From the NCBI GenBank assembly GCA_026389675.1, contig JAPLHJ010000234.1:1-8772 (forward strand): a stretch of 8,772 nucleotides of DNA. The letters are read 5' to 3'. Under the pieces are notes generated by a model. That model ran no database searches. It saw only the letters and a list, made by a program, of their open reading frames with translations, and had not been told where the DNA came from. This document shows positions 5,649 to 8,772 of the stretch, piece by piece (position 1 is the stretch's first letter; every line of letters starts with the position of its first letter). Both the position numbers and the translations under genes were made by a program. This stretch comes from Chloroflexota bacterium (lineage in GTDB: Bacteria > Chloroflexota > Dehalococcoidia > GIF9 > UBA5629).

Positions 5649-8600
5649 ATCTTAAAGCTTTGGGTATGCCACCCGTTTTCCTTTTATCTTCAAACAGGTT
5701 GATGCTCTGATCCTCTTCATTGAGAAGCTCCACGGCTAATCCGAGGCTGCGCAACTCCATGAAGAGCACCTTGAACGATTCAGGTACGCCCGACTGCAGT
5801 ACATCTTCGCCTTTTACCAACGCCTCGTAGGCCTTGGCCCTGCCCTGGACGTCGTCCGACTTGACCGTGAGCAGTTCCTGCAGCGTGTGGCTGGCGCCGT
5901 AAGCCTCAAGCGCCCAGACTTCCATCTCACCGAAACGCTGACCGCCGAACTGCGCCTTACCACCCAGCGGTTGTTGTGTAATTAACGAATAAGGCCCGGT
6001 CGACCTGGCGTGTACCTTATCGTCAACCAGGTGGATGAGCTTCATCATATAGATGACACCGACGGTAACCGGCTGGTCGAAAAGCTCGCCGGTCCTGCCG
6101 TCGCGCAACTGTATCTTGCCGAATACCGGTGGAACAACCTTTTTCTCCAGGTAAACCTTCTCAACTATTGCATCGAGGTCCTCGTTGCTTATATTGCGGT
6201 CGACAGCCTGCATACCAATGGCTTTTTCTTTCTCCAGCCACAGTATAAGGCTGGCCCTGCGTGCTTCGCCACGATATTTGCCGCTCTCATCGAATACTTT
6301 CTCCGCATTAATAACATGCTCGCCAAGCCATTCCTTTACCTTCGCCAGGCCCCCGCTGTCCAGTCTGTCCTGGTTGATGACACCCTCTTGCTTGGCTTTC
6401 AGTACAATCCAGGCCTTACCCAGGGCATCCTCAACGGCAACCGTATCCGCGCCGTCAAAGATGGGATTGATAACTTTCTCGCCGAAAATATCAGCCGCCA
6501 ACCCGAGGTGTGTTTCAAGTATCTGTCCAATATTCATGCGCGATGGCACGCCGATGGGATTGAGCACTATATCCACGGGCCTGCCGTCAGGCAGGAAAGG
6601 CATATCTTCCTCAGGCAAAATAATCGAGATAACACCCTTATTACCATGGCGTCCCGCCATTTTATCGCCGACTGAAATTTTACGGCGCTGCGCTATCCAC
6701 ACCCTGACCAGCCGGAGCACGTTGGCCGGCAGATCGTCACCTCTTTCGGCGATGAATTCTTTAACGGCAATCACCTTGCCGCCCTCACCGTGAGGAACCG
6801 TCAGCGAGGTATCTTTTACCTCCCTGGCCTTTTCGCCGAAAATAGCGCGCAGCAGTTTCTCCTCGGCCGTCAACTCCGTCTCGCCCTTGGGTGTGATTTT
6901 TCCTACCAGGATATCCTGGGGATGCACTTCGGCGCCAACCCTGATAACTCCCTTCTCATCCAGGTCCCTCAGATTTTCCTCACCCACGTTGGGGATATCC
7001 CTGGTGATTTCCTCTTTGCCAAGCTTGGTTTCACGCGCGTCGGTTTCATATCTTTCAATATGGATGGAGGTGAATTTGTCCTGTTTGACCAGGCGTTCGC
7101 TGATGATTATGGCATCCTCGAAGTTGTAACCCCTCCATGTCATAAAAGCACAAAGTACATTCTGACCCAGGGCAAGTTCACCATTCTGCGTAGCCGCGCC
7201 ATCCGCTATCACATCGCCCTGTTTGACCTTGTCTCCACGCGCTACTACGGGACGCTGATTAATACACGTACCCTGATTGGTGCGGTAGAACTTGGTCAGG
7301 GGGTATTCATGCTTCCTGCCATCGCTCTTGATAACTACCCGCTGACTATCCACTTCGGTCACTTCACCGTCTTCCGCGGCGTAAACAACCTGCCCGCTGT
7401 ATTTCGCCACTTCTCTCTCCATACCTGTACCTATCAATGGAGCTTCAGGCCTGATTAGCGGAACTCCCTGCCTCTGCATATTTGAGCCCATCAGCGCCCG
7501 GTTGGCATCATCATGCTCAAGGAAAGGTATCAGCGCGGTCGTGACGCTGAAAACCTGCTTGGGTGAAACATCCATGTAGTCGATTTTTTCGGGCGGCTCT
7601 GTTACATACTTGCCGGTGCGGATAGCGCCGACCCGCTCTTCCAGAAATTCATCATGGGCGTTAAGCGGCGCATTGGCCTGGGCAATACATTTATTGGTTT
7701 CCTTATCGGCAGTAAAGTACTCGATTTCACCCGATACGTACGGGACAATCTTGATACTAGATTCTGCTAACGCAGATATCTTTTTGGCAAGAGACTCATC
7801 AACAAGCGAATCGGCGTGCGCTACCAGCTTTTTTTTACTGTCCAGCACATCCTGCCTGAGAGTCCTTCCTGCCAATTTTACAGACTTATTGCTGATTTCA
7901 CGGTAAACCTTGCGGTAAGGTGTTTCAATAAACCCAAGATCATCAATCCTGGCATACGTAGCCAGGGAGCCTATCAAGCCGATATTGGGGCCCTCCGGGG
8001 TTTCGATGGGACATATCTTGCCATAATGGGAATGATGGACATCACGCACTTCAAATCCGGCGCGCTCACGGGAAAGGCCACCCGGCCCCATCGCCGAAAG
8101 CCTGCGTTTGTGTGTCAGTTCAGCCAGCGGGTTCGTCTGGTCCATAAATTGGGACAGCTGCGACCCGCCGAAAAACTCGCGCATTGCCGCAATTATGGGG
8201 CGGTTATTGATGAGATTGGTGGGCGTTGGATCATCGTTTTGAAAGCTCATCCTCTCTTTGATCGTCCGCTCCAGCCTAATCAATCCTACCCTGAACTGAT
8301 TCTGAATAAGATGTCCGGTTGTCCTCACCCTGCGGTTGCCGAGGTGGTCGATATCATCAGGCAATACTGCTTCATTGTTTATCTGGATAATTTTACGGAT
8401 GATTTCAACAAGATCGCGCGGTTTCAGCGCGCGCGACGTTACGTGGTATCCCTGCTCCTCGTACTCAAGCCGCTTGTTCAGCTTGAAGCGGCCTATCCTG
8501 CCAAGGTCGTAACGCCTGGGGTTAAAAAACATGTTGATGATCAGGCCTTTAGCGCTTTCCTCGTTGGGCGGTTCGCCCGGCCGTAACTTCTTATAAATAT

Positions 8601-8772
8601 CGATCAGTGATTCTTTTTTGGTCCTGATGGTTTCAGGTTCCTTTTCCAGGGTTGACCGTATATATTGATGCTCACTGTTATTGTCATCAGCCTGGAAAAG
8701 GGCGGTTAAATCATCATCGGAATTGCATTGCAGGGCGTCTTCCGGTTCCCCTTCAGCGCTGATAGCGCGTAA
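5647..8772 (-). CDS. rpoB: DNA-directed RNA polymerase subunit beta, 5' end outside the window
   Basis: Beta forms one half of the polymerase active-site cleft and binds rifampicin. The frame is open from the TAG stop at 5649-5647 to the right edge, giving 1041 visible residues. The ATG at 8532 is an internal Met, because the family motif LRPGEPPNEESAKGLI is encoded just before it. Roughly 200-250 N-terminal residues (protrusion and part of the lobe) are missing. Motifs, with the codon at 8532 counted as 1: rifampicin pocket GGSQLSQFMDQTNP and THKRRLSAMGPGG (122-152), NFEDAIIISE (470-479), active-site region GDKMAGRHGNKG (622-633; K624 and K632 correspond to E. coli K1065 and K1073), and C-terminal GGQRFGEMEVWALEAYGASH (863-882), which packs against beta'. 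Two segments look like lineage inserts (about 211-266 and 706-800). It is co-transcribed with rpoC, 10 nt downstream. Confidence 0.98.
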   Translation of the reverse strand, partial: LRAISAEGEPEDALQCNSDDDLTALFQADDNNSEHQYIRSTLEKEPETIRTKKESLIDIYKKLRPGEPPNEESAKGLIINMFFNPRRYDLGRIGRFKLNKRLEYEEQGYHVTSRALKPRDLVEIIRKIIQINNEAVLPDDIDHLGNRRVRTTGHLIQNQFRVGLIRLERTIKERMSFQNDDPTPTNLINNRPIIAAMREFFGGSQLSQFMDQTNPLAELTHKRRLSAMGPGGLSRERAGFEVRDVHHSHYGKICPIETPEGPNIGLIGSLATYARIDDLGFIETPYRKVYREISNKSVKLAGRTLRQDVLDSKKKLVAHADSLVDESLAKKISALAESSIKIVPYVSGEIEYFTADKETNKCIAQANAPLNAHDEFLEERVGAIRTGKYVTEPPEKIDYMDVSPKQVFSVTTALIPFLEHDDANRALMGSNMQRQGVPLIRPEAPLIGTGMEREVAKYSGQVVYAAEDGEVTEVDSQRVVIKSDGRKHEYPLTKFYRTNQGTCINQRPVVARGDKVKQGDVIADGAATQNGELALGQNVLCAFMTWRGYNFEDAIIISERLVKQDKFTSIHIERYETDARETKLGKEEITRDIPNVGEENLRDLDEKGVIRVGAEVHPQDILVGKITPKGETELTAEEKLLRAIFGEKAREVKDTSLTVPHGEGGKVIAVKEFIAERGDDLPANVLRLVRVWIAQRRKISVGDKMAGRHGNKGVISIILPEEDMPFLPDGRPVDIVLNPIGVPSRMNIGQILETHLGLAADIFGEKVINPIFDGADTVAVEDALGKAWIVLKAKQEGVINQDRLDSGGLAKVKEWLGEHVINAEKVFDESGKYRGEARRASLILWLEKEKAIGMQAVDRNISNEDLDAIVEKVYLEKKVVPPVFGKIQLRDGRTGELFDQPVTVGVIYMMKLIHLVDDKVHARSTGPYSLITQQPLGGKAQFGGQRFGEMEVWALEAYGASHTLQELLTVKSDDVQGRAKAYEALVKGEDVLQSGVPESFKVLFMELRSLGLAVELLNEEDQSINLFEDKRKTGGIPKALR
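8092..8169 (-). other. Rifampicin-resistance-determining region of rpoB
   Basis: These codons encode the rifampicin-binding cluster. The residues at E. coli positions Q513, D516, H526, R529 and S531 are all the wild-type, drug-sensitive residues. Differences from E. coli (for example T for N518, A for S522, L for I524) are at variable positions. A rifampicin-sensitive polymerase is expected from this region alone. Confidence 0.8.

Noticed and set aside
8530..8532. ATG that could be taken as the rpoB start.
   Set aside because: The frame continues without a stop to the right edge and encodes conserved RpoB sequence (LRPGEPPNEESAKGLI) directly upstream, so this is an internal methionine.
7816..8586. 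A 256-codon open frame on the plus strand, and other long plus-strand frames opposite rpoB and rpoC.
   Set aside because: They are antisense to highly conserved rpoB and rpoC codons, show no recognisable domains, and lack evident ribosome binding sites. Constrained codon use on the real strand commonly leaves such open shadows.

Overview
The window reads entirely on the minus strand, from high to low coordinates, and holds core information-processing genes: the 3' part of rpoB (RNA polymerase beta), all of rpoC (beta'), ruvB (Holliday-junction motor), a 5S rRNA gene with its own promoter, and the first 16 codons of a clpC-type AAA+ unfoldase gene cut by the left edge. The apparent reading frames on the plus strand are antisense shadows of these genes.

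Organism: a bacterium of medium G+C. The order rpoB-rpoC-ruvB-5S-clpC, the ClpC start (MASRFEKFSERARRAL), and the extra segments in RpoB and RpoC point to Chloroflexota, most likely a Dehalococcoidia-type lineage. This assignment rests on recalled family resemblance, not on a search, and is moderate in confidence.

Layout: 8772-5647 rpoB, 5'-truncated (the frame stays open to the right edge, so the ATG at 8532 is an internal Met). 5636-1536 rpoC, which begins with GTG 10 nt after the rpoB stop and has a purine-rich ribosome binding site overlapping that stop, indicating one operon and probable translational coupling. 1516-1488 is a perfect 13-bp hairpin that should end the rpoBC transcript. 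1443-1438 is an extended -10 promoter for ruvB (1408-374), with small palindromes just upstream. 362-334 is a near-consensus sigma70 promoter for the 5S gene (about 320-196), which is followed at once by a T7 run. 131-103 is a second near-consensus promoter, for clpC (start at 48). No gene-free stretch exceeds 300 bases.

The window therefore holds four apparently separate transcription units in the same direction: rpoBC, ruvB, 5S and clpC. There is no mobile element, CRISPR array or clear new system. The points most worth a second look are the free-standing 5S unit with no 23S beside it, the tandem duplication of a barrel-like module in the beta' jaw, two insert-like segments in beta, and the palindromic ruvB promoter region.
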